A stretch of DNA of 64,000 nt, taken from contig MU004234.1 of assembly GCA_010405405.1 (NCBI GenBank), positions 2,213,988-2,277,987 of the forward strand, written 5' to 3'. This stretch comes from Microthyrium microscopicum. Its lineage: Eukaryota; Ascomycota; Dothideomycetes; Microthyriales; Microthyriaceae. Position numbers and translations under genes: made by a program. The notes beneath the pieces were generated by a model. It had not been told where the DNA came from. It ran no database searches and worked only from the letters and a program-made list of their open reading frames with translations. Below, in pieces: positions 1-11,316 of this stretch (its first letter is position 1; each line of letters opens with the position of its first letter).

Positions 1-21
1 TTATCTGATTCGTGATTCTAG

Positions 22-1051
22 ACCCCAACTCGGATGTATTCAAAGGACCATTGACAGGAATACCCAAGAACATCGTTGTGCTACAAACCAACAGCTCTTT
101 TATAAACGAAGATGGCTCCCCAGCTGATATTGCCAATGGTCTCTACAATCATCATTTCATCGTGGCCGATGCCAACAAGATGGGACCCAGTCCTCTCAAA
201 TGTATCGACGGGGGCGCCAACAATACGACTCCGAAGAACATGGGTTTATTGATGGGTGCTAGTGAAGCCAACAAGGATATGATATTCTCATCGTCCAAGA
301 ATTTGACTACCGGCTTCATTGTTGGAGCCAACGATACAGTGATTGTTAGTGCCGAGCTTGTCAATTACAACAATGCCACCAAAACCGTCTATTTGCAATC
401 AGAGCTCGAGTTTCAGAACGTCACGAGCGACGCTCTAGATACCAACTTCTTCCAGTTCGATATCAACATGTGCAACCCAGCCAAACCAGACCTTGTTGCC
501 CCACCCGGACAGAAGAAATGGTCGGTCACCAGCAAAAAAGTAGAGGTTGCTCAGAATGGATATATTTTGTTTCGACGAGGCCACATGCATGATGGAGGAG
601 AAAGTGTTGAGCTCAGACTTAATGACAAACCGGTTTGCATAAGCACTGCCCATTACGGTGGCGAGTTGGGGACTGCTACTATCAACGGCGAAACCTGGGA
701 GACAATCAGTCGCATGGAGCCATGCTTAGATCCAGTTCAAGTCAAAGTTGGCGACTTTTTGACAGTGACGGGAAACTTTGATCTTGCTGCCCATAAGTCG
801 TAAGTACACTATCGGTTTTCGCAGATTCCATTGCTTGATCTGACATGAACAGTCGCCAGCACTCTCATGGAAGCGGTATGGGAGAGCAAATGGCTCTCAT
901 GACGTAAGTATTTCATTGTTGCTTCGAGCAGTTGACGCGCGCATCGATTGATGGTGTGATTAAGTGCTGTTATGTCGATTGCTATAGGAAGGCATTTAAG
1001 CATATCATCAATCAATGCTGGCATCTGAGTATGCTATGGACTTCGTGCTAA
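22..1051 (+). CDS. Secreted-type protein with HH/HxH motifs (5' partial)
   Basis: This is the 3' part of a spliced gene whose start lies left of the window; the sequence before base 22 (TCTAG) reads as an intron acceptor. Exons are about 22-799, 853-903 and 988-1051; the first intron (800-852) is well supported, the last exon less so. The protein carries an HH pair in LYNHHF (bases about 150-155), a GHMHDGG motif (about 579-599) and, after splicing, QHSHGSGMGEQM. The complete gene at 60408-61843 has the same order: HH, then GHLHDGG, then an E-x-M motif. I infer one family. HH followed by HxH and Met resembles the CuH/CuM ligand order of PHM/DBM copper monooxygenases, but no assay or search supports that here. 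Many N-x-S/T sites fit a secreted protein. The function is unknown. Confidence 0.75.
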
Positions 1052-1495
1052 CGCAGCCAGATACATGTTTGCACCCACAAAATAATAGACTTACCGACTA
1101 ATCTCTACACGTTTCTTTATGTGGAGGCTTTGAAATAATCTTGGTTGGAAATATTGTATACACTATATAAATAAGTTTCAATGTTAGACTGTTAGTGGTG
1201 CGCTCAAGAATAGTACACACAATAAAAGGCAAGGTCACCGTAATATCACGATTCCTATACTTTTCCTGATAAGATCAGTTCTTTCGATGCTTTGGGTAAA
1301 TAAACACTTTCTGCACCAAGAGAATTTTGCAAATAATTCTTCATTGTACCGTATACAATTGCGGTCGCCGTTAGACAATAGAGGTTTAGGAAAGGAAGTC
1401 TCAAAGAAATCCATCTCAAAAAAATATTGATGACTGTGCCCATCATCACTAAACTTGTGTTCAATAAATCAGTCCCCATCGAGGCCAAAAAAAAT
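1052..1495. other. Intergenic, AT-rich
   Basis: This stretch lies between the HH/HxH gene and the tRNA. Apart from the tRNA's Pol III terminator at its right end I see no convincing gene. The open frames are short and unsupported by splice signals or family motifs. Confidence 0.5.
1485..1495 (-). terminator. Pol III terminator of the tRNA-Ser gene
   Basis: A run of A on the + strand here is a run of T on the minus strand, directly downstream of the tRNA 3' end. This is the usual RNA polymerase III stop signal. Confidence 0.8.
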
Positions 1496-1589
1496 CGTCA
1501 ACGACAGGATTTGAACCTGTGCGGCCGAAGCCAATAGATAACCAAATTATAATTCGAGTCTATCCCATTAACCACTCTGGCACGTTGAC
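1496..1589 (-). tRNA. tRNA-Ser(CGA) with a 13-nt intron
   Basis: Read on the minus strand, the 7-bp acceptor stem GTCAACG pairs with CGTTGAC, with discriminator G at 1496. The anticodon stem ATAGA pairs with TCTAT. The anticodon CGA lies at 1556-1554, preceded by CT. A 13-nt intron (1552-1540) sits directly after the base 3' of the anticodon, the canonical position 37/38. A long variable arm (GGC TTC GGCC) marks a type II tRNA, and the T arm is ACAGG/CCTGT. CGA with a long variable arm identifies serine. Confidence 0.95.
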
Positions 1590-2281
1590 TTTTGAGGTTA
1601 GCGCCTGTACAGTCATCAAAGATGAAAAACAGACATTATTTCATGAATTTTGTCCATAGAAAAATGTAAAAACATTCAAGCATAATTTCGTTTTTTTGAT
1701 TATATCATCAAATTTTCACGACCCCGACTGGCTTCCATAATCTGCGCTTTCCTTCAACAAAAGGTCATCTAACAATGGTATTTATTTCGAGATTTATACC
1801 AAATTCACAGATCTTCAGGAAACGACATCTAATGGACTTGTATCCTTCACGAGCAGGCGGTGAGAAAATGTAATTGTATTGCTACATAGTACTAGTACAT
1901 CTACTAAGTACAGTAACTAGTGTATGAAGATTAGTGGGTGGAGGGTTTGCCCATCATTTAGTGCTTGATCAGAGCTGATTGTCAATCAGCGCCTTCACAA
2001 TCGAAAATGAGGCGCTCTGTAGAAAACCTATTGCATAGTTATTCGTTGGTTTTTCAGGAGTTCTTGCGTAAATTGTGGTGGGACTACTCTAGTATCTGAA
2101 ATCGGACAGTTAATTCATCCGCTTAAGGGTATGAGTGAGCTCAGCCATCGCATAAATCACATGGCTAACACTTGCCATCCATAAGGCTAGATTCTTCAAA
2201 AACTCCGGCATTCGCTGCAACTGCAAAATCAGATTGAAAGATTGTTGAAAAGTCCTCAGGAAAACGTAGGAAAATCGAAAA
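1590..2281. other. Intergenic, upstream of the dehydrogenase
   Basis: No gene is visible. The last 100-200 bases before 2282 must hold the promoter and leader of the short-chain dehydrogenase. I see no unambiguous TATA box. Confidence 0.45.
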
Positions 2282-3402
2282 ATGAACGCCTTTCAGTTCC
2301 TCGGAAACGTACTCTACTCACAATTCTTTGTAAAACCACCGCTACCTACAGCTTCTTTCGCCAATCAGACTGTTATTGTCACTGGATCCAATACCGGCAT
2401 AGGTTATGAGGCCGTCAAACATTTCATCCGGCTCAATGCCGCCAAGATAATACTCGCGGTTCGAACGACAGCGAAAGGCGACGCCGCAATTTTAATAATC
2501 ATCAAAGAAACGAAATGCGATCCATCCCGCCTTGAAGTTTGGGAGTTTGATCTCGCAAGCTCAAAATCTGTTCGCGGATTTGTGGAGAGAGCAAGGAACC
2601 TAGAACGGTTGGATGTGGTTGTCCAGAATGCGGGCATTTTTCCGCCAAACGAATGGAATATGAGCGATGGCATGGAGTTGACCTTGAAGGTGAACACGCT
2701 GAATGCTGTGTATTTCGCTTATGCAATCCTTCCAAAGCTGAGAGAAAGCGCCGCTAAGACGGGTTTGATGGGACGATTTTCCTTCAACGGTTCAGACGCT
2801 ATGTTCATCTCTGGTATCCAAAACCAGACTGTCTCCGGCTCGTTGATGGATGCTTTCAACGACCCAAAGCAATCAAGCAAATTTGGTGATCGGTTTGTCT
2901 TCCCGCCCTGAACGAATGAGCAGCCTCTGACAAGTAAGCAGATACGCATTGTCAAAAGCACTTCTTTTCTACTCCATGCACACCATGGCATCGCAAAGTC
3001 CCGTCGTACCTGGCTCTGGATCAAATGTTCTCATTGATGCCGTCACGCCTGGCGCCACCAAGTCTGACATCTTCACGCGCGACAAGAGAGCATGGTGGCA
3101 AGTCCCGATTATAGCGCTGCTGAATGGCATGGCTCGAAATACAGATGTTGGTGCAAGGACTTTGGTGCATGCTGTCGAGCCGAATCTTGGCCCCGAGGCG
3201 CATGGCAGATTCCTCATGAACAGTCGGATTATGATGTGAGTTTTCTTATCTTTTGAGACAATGTCAGATGGGACTAATCGGATTGGCTGTCAGGAATAAT
3301 CCTATGCTTGGAAATGAGAAGGCTGAGGTTTTCCAGAAGAGATGGAAGTCGGAGATATTACCATTCTTAGAGAACATAGAGGCTAGAGTAACGGAAATCT
3401 GA
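2282..3402 (+). CDS. Short-chain dehydrogenase/reductase (retinol-dehydrogenase-like)
   Basis: An NAD(P)-dependent oxidoreductase of the classical SDR family. Exons are 2282-2892, 2942-3235 and 3294-3402, giving 337 residues. The cofactor motif TGSNTGIG lies near residue 35 and an NAG motif (VVQNAGIF) near residue 113. The catalytic Tyr-x-x-x-Lys appears only after splicing: exon 1 ends in GDR and exon 2 continues YALSKA, giving the usual DRY..SK context, which confirms intron 1 (49 nt). Intron 2 (58 nt) restores a C-terminal tail typical of fungal members. The N-terminus before the Rossmann fold is mildly hydrophobic and could associate with a membrane. The serine normally found in VSS appears as NGSDA. 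The substrate cannot be told from sequence. Confidence 0.92.
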
Positions 3403-3630
3403 AATTGTGGTATATCTCGATGGACGTGTGCTACCAACGGTGGTTAGCTGCTAAAAAATGAGACTCAAAGGTATCCATGCTGTTCGAATTCTATGTAAGT
3501 TTAGTTCCAATACTTAATTCAATATATGAATCCCCAAAATGCAATCGTGGTAGGTGTCGTTGATCTAGTCTATAAAATAAACTCCGTTTTGATGCAGATG
3601 CCAAATGTGATTTGACTGCCTGGTGAGTGG

Positions 3631-4736
3631 TCACCGGTCCCGGCCTAATCGCTCCTGATCGTCTTCTGTTAGTTCGTAGGCAGGTCGGAATGCCTGTCCA
3701 CTGTCGGACTGCTTTTGCAAAACAGGATTCGGATGAGTATCTCGAGTTCCACCTAGACTTGTATAACCCTTGAATAGTTTAGACATAGTTCGTTCTCGTA
3801 TTTGGTCAAACTAACCTGATCATATAGAGGACAATAATCAATATCAAGCGATCTTATGAACTGATACAATGTTAAAGGAATCTTGGAAACATAAGTATCA
3901 AGACTTACTGCCCATATCTCCGCTATTAAAGTTTGAGAGTTAGTAAGAGCCTAAAAAGAACGCTTAAAAGCCTTCGAGCCTCTTTGGAGCAGATTGTAGT
4001 TGCACGGGCACGTACCATAATGCCAATCAATAACTGGATGCACTCGCATAATATCTGGCCATCCAGCAGAAGTTGGGTCAAAGTGCTTTAAATTCTCTCC
4101 ATGTGGATCGGTCCTCCTCGTCCCTATAAATATGGCTTTCACATTTGGCCGGTCCTGTAGGTATGCCTCTAGGCCTTCTTTTATTGAACAAGTATATCGT
4201 GACACGTTTAGATGATAGGTTGCGCTAGATGAAACAACAAAATCGTCGACTTCCGAGAAAGGGTCCGCGGTAACAATGTAAACGGCTTGTAGCTTTTCGG
4301 GGAAAGTAGAAGGCTTGCTCGTTCCATTTGTGAGCGTCGTCGTTGCAGAGGTAGAAGGCGGAAAGCGTGGCGCAAGGCAGGAAAGTATTACTATGAGGAG
4401 AACGAGACCTTTCGCTTGCGTTAGTACATGCAAATAGTAGGAGACATTACTCGGATATGCGCAACATACAGTCCTTTCCACCGTTGTACGATATTGAGAT
4501 GTGCTCAGGTCTGTGCACCAAAATCAGCCATCCGTTTAGTTGCATAGACGTAAGACATACTCGAACGTCGTTAATGCTTCGTCAACAACGCCTATTGCGA
4601 CGCGCAATTGCGCCTGTACATCCCTCAACAGATCCGTCTCTTGCTTCTTTGCCAGAAATGCATCCACCTTCTCCTTCAACTCCAAACATACGTCGCGCAA
4701 AGACCCAGATGCCCCGTCGACGTGGTTTCGTATCAT
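3631..4736 (-). CDS. FAD1: FAD synthase (FMN adenylyltransferase)
   Basis: Makes FAD from FMN and ATP. It belongs to the eukaryotic FAD1 family, with a PAPS-reductase-like fold, and acts in the cytosol. Six exons rebuild one frame: 4736-4561, 4510-4470, 4408-4016, 3922-3909, 3860-3816 and 3768-3631, encoding 268 residues. The ATP-binding signature SYNGGKDC comes from exon 2 and the start of exon 3. Exon 3 carries IGTRRTDPHG and PVIDWHY. Exons 4-6 add AEIWA, FIRSLDIDYCPLYDQ and GYTSLGGTRDTHPNP, the order known in the family. Exon 4 is only 14 nt. The gene is divergent from the PP2A activator across 315 bp, so the two may share promoter sequence. Confidence 0.95.
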
Positions 4737-5051
4737 TATGAAGGGTGTATAGACGAGAAGAAAATGAAAGACAAGAGAAGTCTAGACATGTCTCATATAT
4801 CGCGAACTCGATGAGTTTCGCGCGGCATGAGATGAGAAGTTGAAACATCAGCGGTTGACTCGGCCGAGCTTAAGCGCGCGGGGCACGTTTTTCAGCCACA
4901 TTTCGAGAACTGCCCCGCCACGTGAAAGCTTCCCGTCGTTCTTGCCATCTGAAAACAGGTACTCTTACCAGAACCAAGATACCTATTTCCAACTTCATCC
5001 CTTCGTTCAAATACTCTTCAATCTATACCTGTAAAACACACACATCAGTCA
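4737..5051. promoter_or_regulatory. Divergent promoter region, FAD1 / PP2A activator
   Basis: The 315 bp between the two ATGs, genes facing outward, must hold both promoters and leaders. It includes a GC-rich patch near 4865-4920 (GCGCGCGGGGCACG). No TATA box is obvious. Confidence 0.5.
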
Positions 5052-6335
5052 GTGGCATTATCCAACGGAATACGCGGATTTCGCCTTGTTACGACGCGAA
5101 ACTTCAAAATGACCGCCTCTCCTATTCCCTCCAATCCTCCAGATCTCTCAAATCGACTTCCACCTCTAATACCGCGTCGACGAAATCCTTCAGAGCAATC
5201 ACAGCCATTAGAACCAGCTCCAGAGACCCCGTCTCTTCCTGAACCTGTGTCTCTGGACGCGGCCTCTTTTCAAAACCCAACTCGTCGAATTTTGTCCCCT
5301 CGTGATCTAGAGCTCTTCCAAAAGTCGCCCACATACTCTCTCATACTCGCATTCATATTTGGCATATCCGATGCCGTGAGAAACAAGACTACGCGCGCTG
5401 TAGCTACCGAAGAGCGAGAAGAAGTGGTGACTTCGATACTAGAGATATTGAACGATGCGAAAGCCCTTCTAAAAGAGCACCCAGCTTTAGACACAGGCTC
5501 ACGATTTGGCAACCCAATCTTCCGATCCTATCTTGACTCGGTATCGAAAAAGCTGGAACAATGGCACAAAAAACTGGGCGTGCCTGCCGCTGCGATACAA
5601 GAGGCCAGTACCTATCTCGAGCATTCATTCGGGAGTGCGGATCGCATTGACTACGGAAGCGGACACGAACTCAACTTCTTTCTGTGGCTTCTCTGCCTAA
5701 ATCGACTATCTCTCCTCCCAAAAAGTACATTCCCGGCCCTTGCGTTAGTTGTATTCCCACAATATCTCCAGCTGATGCGATCAATACAAATGACATACTA
5801 CCTGGAACCCGCCGGCTCCCACGGAGTGTGGGGATTAGATGATTACCAATTTCTACCATTCCTATTTGGAGCGGCACAGCTAGCTCAGCACCGCTATATA
5901 ACGCCCAAATCAATCCACAACGCAGCAACACTCGAAGAATGCAGCAAAGACTTCCTCTATCTTGATCAAGTAGCTTTCGTCAACAGCGTCAAGAATGTCG
6001 AAGGATTAAGGTGGCATAGCCCAATGCTAGACGATATCTCGGCTGCCAAAAGCTGGACAAAGATCGAGGCAGGAATGAAGAAAATGTTCGTTAAAGAGGT
6101 TCTTGGGAAGCTTCCGGTCATGCAGCATTTTCTATTTGGGTCTATGATTCCGGCGGCGAAGGGCATGAGTGAGGACGCAGAGTCTCATGATATCGAGCAT
6201 GATCACGATCATGCGCACGAGTCTGGCCAGACTTGGGATGACTGCTGTGGTATTAAAGTTCCCAGTAGCCTGGGTGCAGCTGGAGAGGAGAAGCGTAGAG
6301 GTGGTGAAAGTCTCCGTAGGATACCATTTGACTAA
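5052..6335 (+). CDS. Serine/threonine phosphatase 2A activator (PTPA/RRD family)
   Basis: Peptidyl-prolyl isomerase that activates PP2A-type phosphatase catalytic subunits. An intronless frame of 427 residues. Family blocks are clear: RIDYGSGHELNFFLWL, then GSHGVWGLDDYQFLPFLFGA, then EGLRWHSPMLDDIS. A C-terminal tail follows with a His/Asp-rich stretch (EHDHDHAHE) and WDDCCGIKVPSSLGAA. That tail suggests the RRD1 rather than the RRD2 paralogue, but I cannot separate them without an alignment. A second ATG at codon 20 (MTASPIPSN, base 5109) is a plausible shorter start, because the first 19 residues do not resemble the family core. Convergent with the glutathione peroxidase, 200 bp apart. Confidence 0.93.
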   Translation: MALSNGIRGFRLVTTRNFKMTASPIPSNPPDLSNRLPPLIPRRRNPSEQSQPLEPAPETPSLPEPVSLDAASFQNPTRRILSPRDLELFQKSPTYSLILAFIFGISDAVRNKTTRAVATEEREEVVTSILEILNDAKALLKEHPALDTGSRFGNPIFRSYLDSVSKKLEQWHKKLGVPAAAIQEASTYLEHSFGSADRIDYGSGHELNFFLWLLCLNRLSLLPKSTFPALALVVFPQYLQLMRSIQMTYYLEPAGSHGVWGLDDYQFLPFLFGAAQLAQHRYITPKSIHNAATLEECSKDFLYLDQVAFVNSVKNVEGLRWHSPMLDDISAAKSWTKIEAGMKKMFVKEVLGKLPVMQHFLFGSMIPAAKGMSEDAESHDIEHDHDHAHESGQTWDDCCGIKVPSSLGAAGEEKRRGGESLRRIPFD

Positions 6336-6536
6336 TCGGTACAATTAATTGATGCTTAATGAACCCTTCTGACATTGATCCATGGCTATTCCATACCAAA
6401 AATCGTACTGTAGCCTAACCTTGCCCATGTCTTCCCCTATCACGACTCCAATAAAATAACGCATTGAGTCTTTATCCCTTAACCACCGTCCTGAGAAAAA
6501 CCCACGATCAAACACCACAAACACTACCACCCCAAT

Positions 6537-7407
6537 CTACACAGCCGGCTTCTCAGCCCTCGCCAACTCCTTCTCAATAGTCGCCTCCAACGTCTCCGGC
6601 TTCGCCATACTCGACCACCTTTCCTTAACCTTGCCATCCGCGCCAATCAAAAACTTTTCAAAATTCCACTTGATCATCTCCACATTCTTGCTCACAAAGC
6701 CCACGCCAATCTTCGCCGGCTTCTCATGCTTCATCCACTCCCAAACCGGCGCCGCCCCCTTGCCATTCACCTCGACTTTCGCCATGACGGGAAACTTGGT
6801 GTTGTAGTTGGTGGAACAGAATGTTTGGATCTCGGCGTCAGTGCCGGGGTCTTGGCTGCCGAATTGGTTGCAGGGGAAGGCGATTAGTTCGAATTTGTCG
6901 CCGTGGGTGGCGCGCATTTTTTCGTAGAGCTTTTGGAGGCCGTCGAGTTGGGGTGTGAATCTATGTGTATATACATTAGTTTTGAGATGGGGAAGAAGAG
7001 GGGTGGGGAGGAGAGGAGGCGTACCCGCATTTTGAGGCGGTGTTGACGACGAGAACGACTTTGCCTTTGTATTCGGAGAGCGGGATGGGTTCGCCGCTGC
7101 CGTTGAGGGGCTTGAAATCGTAGAAGCTTGTTGCGGATGCCATGGTGTGTCTTGATGTGGTGGTGAAGGACTTTGCGGATGCAGGAAGGTTTATATGCTG
7201 TTGTGTCGGTTGGCGGGTGTAGCGTTGGTAGCCGTGTGAATCCGGGATACGGTTGAATTCCAAATACCTAGGAGAGGAAGGTGTAGATAGCAGTCGTACT
7301 TGTACGAGTGATGCGGTTGGTGGGGCAGTCGGCGAGTTGGTGGGAGAGCAAGTGCTTATGGAATGTAGTCGAAAGAAGGTCCGAGGAGTCCGTGACAGCA
7401 TGGCCAC
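6537..7407 (-). CDS. HYR1: Glutathione peroxidase-like thiol peroxidase, possible dual start
   Basis: Reduces hydroperoxides, and in yeast Hyr1/Gpx3 also senses them. Exons 7025-7143 (from the inner ATG) and 6537-6960 give a 180-residue protein of normal family length. It starts [20 protein letters not shown] and carries NTASKCGFTPQ (peroxidatic Cys, rebuilt across the 64-nt intron), FPCNQFG and a later Cys in IQTFCS. The frame stays open upstream to another ATG at 7407 and adds 88 residues beginning [16 protein letters not shown], rich in Arg, Ser and Thr with few acidic residues. This looks like a mitochondrial presequence. The gene may make both cytosolic and mitochondrial forms. Confidence 0.93.
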
Positions 7408-8194
7408 GTTTTGAATGATTTACCTTGGTGCCCCTCGTGTGATTTTATCGCTAGATTGACTGGGGCCATCATGAGACGTTTGGAGAGTCGCAAGGCGGAC
7501 GGTGACGTAGCAAGTCCTTGGCGAATGAAAGAGATTATTGCCTTTTCGTTTGTACGATCCCTGTCATGAAAGGCTGAAACACGATGAGCAATTGTCGAGA
7601 GACCGATGACTGTGAGCTCTCGGCTTTGTACAAAGATAGAATGCGTGAGAATTCAAATATCGAGCGATTCGTCTATGGTTGGTCAGGGCGAATTTACACT
7701 CAACGCGATGTGGATATAGAAATGATGATAACTTTGCTTTATTTTAATAGCCATATTAAGCTAAACGAAATACCCAAACTCCAGTATCTGCTACTTCTGC
7801 TTATAAAATGTAGATACATGACAACAACTTATACATTCTCTTCTGCTCTGCTTGGCTTAGTGTTTACAAGACTGCCATACGAACAACACAAAAAAAGAAA
7901 TCGATCCTCCATGTGGAGCTGATAGAAACAGTACCGGCTAAAGCCGCGCTTGAAGACGTTTATGAGCCGTCGAAGCGTTTCTGGTCTTAGCCAGTAGGGA
8001 AGTCCTCGCTCTACAAAGAGTCAAAAGGGTAGTAGCACAAGCCGGTTGGCTTCTGGTGCAAAGAAGGTGGAAATCCAAAAGGATCCGGTGATAGAAATAC
8101 GGTCTAAGCCAAAGAGCAGAGAACCTAGGAAACATGCCTAGTGTATATGTTAGTGGGTTTTCCTGATGGTGGTTGAAGTGAGAAATGCTTACAT
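7408..8194. other. Intergenic between GPX and the C2H2 factor
   Basis: Contains the 5' flank of the peroxidase and the 3' flank of the zinc-finger gene, both on the minus strand. A GTAAGC...TAG pair just after the zinc-finger stop could be a 3' UTR intron. No further gene is supported. Confidence 0.4.
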
Positions 8195-10497
8195 TCAGTC
8201 ATTTGCAGATGTGTTCTGCGTGGTGAGTGCCGAGATGGCGTCCTCGAGCCGGGAAACTTCAGCCTTGAGTTGCTGGATGTACTTTTGGGCGTTGGGGTTG
8301 CTTTGCTCTGGGAGCTTGAAGACGATCTTGCCAATGCTCTCGCGGCTGGCTCTGTACTGCTTTTCGAGCTTCTCCCTTCGTGCGCGGGAGCTGGACTGCT
8401 TGCGGACACCGCTGGTTGCGACGGCGGAGCTTTTGGTGGATGACATGGAGGTGCCGCTGACGTTGCTGGTGCTGGACTTGCGAACACGCTTGCTCTTCTT
8501 GAGAAATTGCGTGACATCAAGCTCACGGTGGACGCGTTGGATGTGGTCGCCCATGTTATACTCGCGTGGGAAGCCGCGGTTATGGCGCTCGCAGGTTGGT
8601 ACTGGGCAGAAGAATTGGCAAGCGGCGTGCATGCCATGTGCTTCCTTTTCGTGGCGAGTGAGAACGGCCTTAGAGGAAAACTGCATTCCGTGGCAGTCCA
8701 TGTGCCGACAGATGTTGGTCTTGAGGGTAGACTCGAGGTGCTTTCGGAGCATGCACTTGCGGTCCGCGATGAAATCGCAGGCGTGGTCCTCGGCGTTGAC
8801 GTCCTGGCAGTGGTACTTGCCATCCTCAGAGGGCTCTAGTTCGCCGAGAAGGTTCTCAAGAACTTCATCGGAATCCGCTGGCTCAGAACCTTCGTCATCA
8901 AGGTAGTCGGTGGCAGCTGGAGTTGCTGGGTCCATGATGGACATCACTGGAGACATGGCAACAGACAGAGCTCCAGAGCTGATCACACTGGAAAAGGCTG
9001 GGGAGGTGGGTGATGTGGGTGATTGCATGAAAGATTCTCCGTCATACATGCTGGGAGCATATGAGGCGTTGCTGCTTGCAGTCTCAATGTGAAAAAGGTT
9101 GTCCTCGAACATGGGTTGCGCATTGTCTGCTGCTGTCCATTGGAAGCTATCCATGGAGTAATTGTATTGATGTGGTCCATAAGCAACCATTGGCGCGTCA
9201 TGGCTGTCAATCATTGTAGAGCCGAAAGTGAAGCCTTTGAGATCGGATGATCCATATTGTTCAGAGTAAAGAGATTCCGAAGATGTGGATGGGGATGGTT
9301 GTCCTAGGATTTTGCTTCTGAGAGCTTCCCTATCATGGTCGCTGCAAACACAAAATGTTAGTCTCCCGGAATCCTTGAAGTGGCAAAACTCAGAGCCCAT
9401 GAACAAAAACAATGCAGAACATAGGAAATTTAAACAGGATTGATCAGGTTAGTTGCAGCGAGCAGTGTTAGTATTCCAGCCTTGAGGGGGCCTGTTGACA
9501 AGCAAGAGCATTTTGAATCCGGTGTTTTGTGTAAATCTCAGATGGAAGAACTGAGTTTCGAGGGAATCACTCGCAATAACAATTGACCAGAAGGGATGAA
9601 TCCTGGCAGAGCCATGAAGGAACTCCAATGCGCAAAGGATGACAGCAAGTCCAGAATAGAAGCAGAAACCAGAAAGCAAGAACATCCAAGGAAGTTTTGA
9701 CTCAATATGAAGTCATTACGAGTTCTACGCCGATGTGGTTAGTTCACAACATTCGATTTTGAAATGTTGAGGCGTGAGCCATTGTATGAACATACACTGA
9801 GAGATGACCGGCATCTCGCACATCCAGTCTACAGTTCCAGGATTGTCCGAGGATAAAAAAGCATGTGCAGACCATCCGGCATTGGAAGTTGTCCAAGAAA
9901 GTCCATGGGAGTAAATAGATATCCAGGGTGAAAAGTTCGCTACAAACAAGATATCAAGTCCGACTGTCAAATTTGAACAGTCGTAAGTGACTTGGCATAA
10001 TCAAGTATGCGTGCTTACGTCCGGACTTCATGTCAAATGCAACGGTTTGCAGTTCCATCTCAAAGTTGGCCAAGGATGATACTGAATCTAATTCCCATGG
10101 TTGATGACGCAAGAATCCGCCTCTGGAAGAGATCATGCGCAGCCGCAGCACAAAAGTACAGCTCAGCTAACAGCAAAGATACCTCGGCAAGTTGAACAGT
10201 GCAGGAAGCACGAACGACCAGGAAGGTCGACATCCTATACAACGCAATCATCTGGTGACGAATGGAGCATGCAATCCAAGCCATGAGAACAAGATGATCC
10301 GGAATATCCAAGGAAAGAAGAGTAGCCTGGTAGCTAGCTGTATACATTGAAGTAGACATATGAAACAGACATGAAAATGCGATCAACAAGAAAAACGTAG
10401 CAGAAGACAATCCGTAAAAACGCCCTTGTGGAGTCCTGAGGTGGAGTAATTACCTGTACATTCCGTTTTGAGGGAAGATGTTGTCAAAGGACGACAT
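8195..10497 (-). CDS. C2H2-type zinc-finger protein with C-terminal coiled coil
   Basis: A likely transcription regulator. Exon 1 (10497-10454) encodes only MSSFDNIFPQNGMY plus two bases. It joins exon 2 (9341-8195) across a 1112-nt intron and gives 396 residues. The splice reads GMY-SDHDREALRSKILG, with a GTAATT donor and an acceptor preceded by a CTAAC branch site and a T-rich tract. After an acidic, Ser/Pro-rich region come Cys/His fingers (CRHMDCHG...HEKEAH and FCPVPTCERH...HIQRVH), then a basic stretch with KKSKRVRK, then a predicted coiled coil (YIQQLKAEVSRLEDAISAL). The finger spacing is irregular. A shorter product starting inside the intron cannot be excluded. I do not recognise a named orthologue. 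Confidence 0.82.
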
Positions 10498-11316
10498 TTT
10501 GCCAGTGTGTGAAAAAGAAGAAACTTGGTTGTTTTGTGGAAGATCCTTTGGAAAATGCAGAGCAAAATCAAAAGTAACAAGACAAATTCAGATTGTAACT
10601 TGTGCGAGTGCTTGAAGCCAAAAGCTTGCGATACTGAGAGTAAAAGTTGTTGTGTGAAGAGAAGGAAAAGGGCGAAGAAGGGCGAGGGGAGGCTCCGGCA
10701 TTTTTCAATCATTTTGACAATTCTCGGCAAGAACAACACACGGCGAGAAAAGGGTGACGAAAGCGCCAACCTGCAAAAAATAGCGAGGCTTGCTCCACCT
10801 TCTGTATCGCCGCAGGAATTGATTGGCAACAAGACAATTGAAAAATGAAGATGTTACGGCGCATAACCTTGCCTTTGCAGCACTTCCTCCAATCATCAAC
10901 AACCACGCGTTCACCGCTGCTCTTTTGAGCAAGGATGGGTTGCGCTGTGCTGCGTGACTGCGTGCTCTGTGCTTCGCAAGAAACCGGTCTCGACCCCTGC
11001 TCGCCAGTAATTCTCACGCAAATTGAAATCCAGCGGCAGGAAAGCTGACTTTCCGCATTGCGTTAATTTGCGTCTGTCATATCCGTTACTGTGAGCAATG
11101 CGCAGCAAACAATCCTCGAATGGGAATGAGAAACCGATACATCAGAGCGGAAGGTACTTGAAGTTTGACTGCCATATCCTGCATATTAATGGGCAACAGA
11201 TCAGATTACTCGGCGCGATGTCGATGGCTGGGGAATCTGATTGGGGGATCTTGGCTCCAATTTACTCAATATATCGTGTATATCTATGTTTCTCGATACT
11301 GTGTCGTACAGCCTCG
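10498..11316. other. Promoter of the C2H2 gene and 3' flank of MnSOD
   Basis: The A/C-rich minus-strand sequence just upstream of 10497 looks like a fungal leader. I see no gene in the remainder. The open frames overlap each other on both strands without family motifs. Confidence 0.4.

Noticed and set aside
7584-7922. 112-codon + strand frame
   Set aside because: No motif, AT-rich, no splice or leader support; likely 3' flanking sequence.
8166-8906. 246-codon + strand frame
   Set aside because: Antisense to the C2H2 gene, no motif; the minus strand carries zinc-finger signatures and a good splice.
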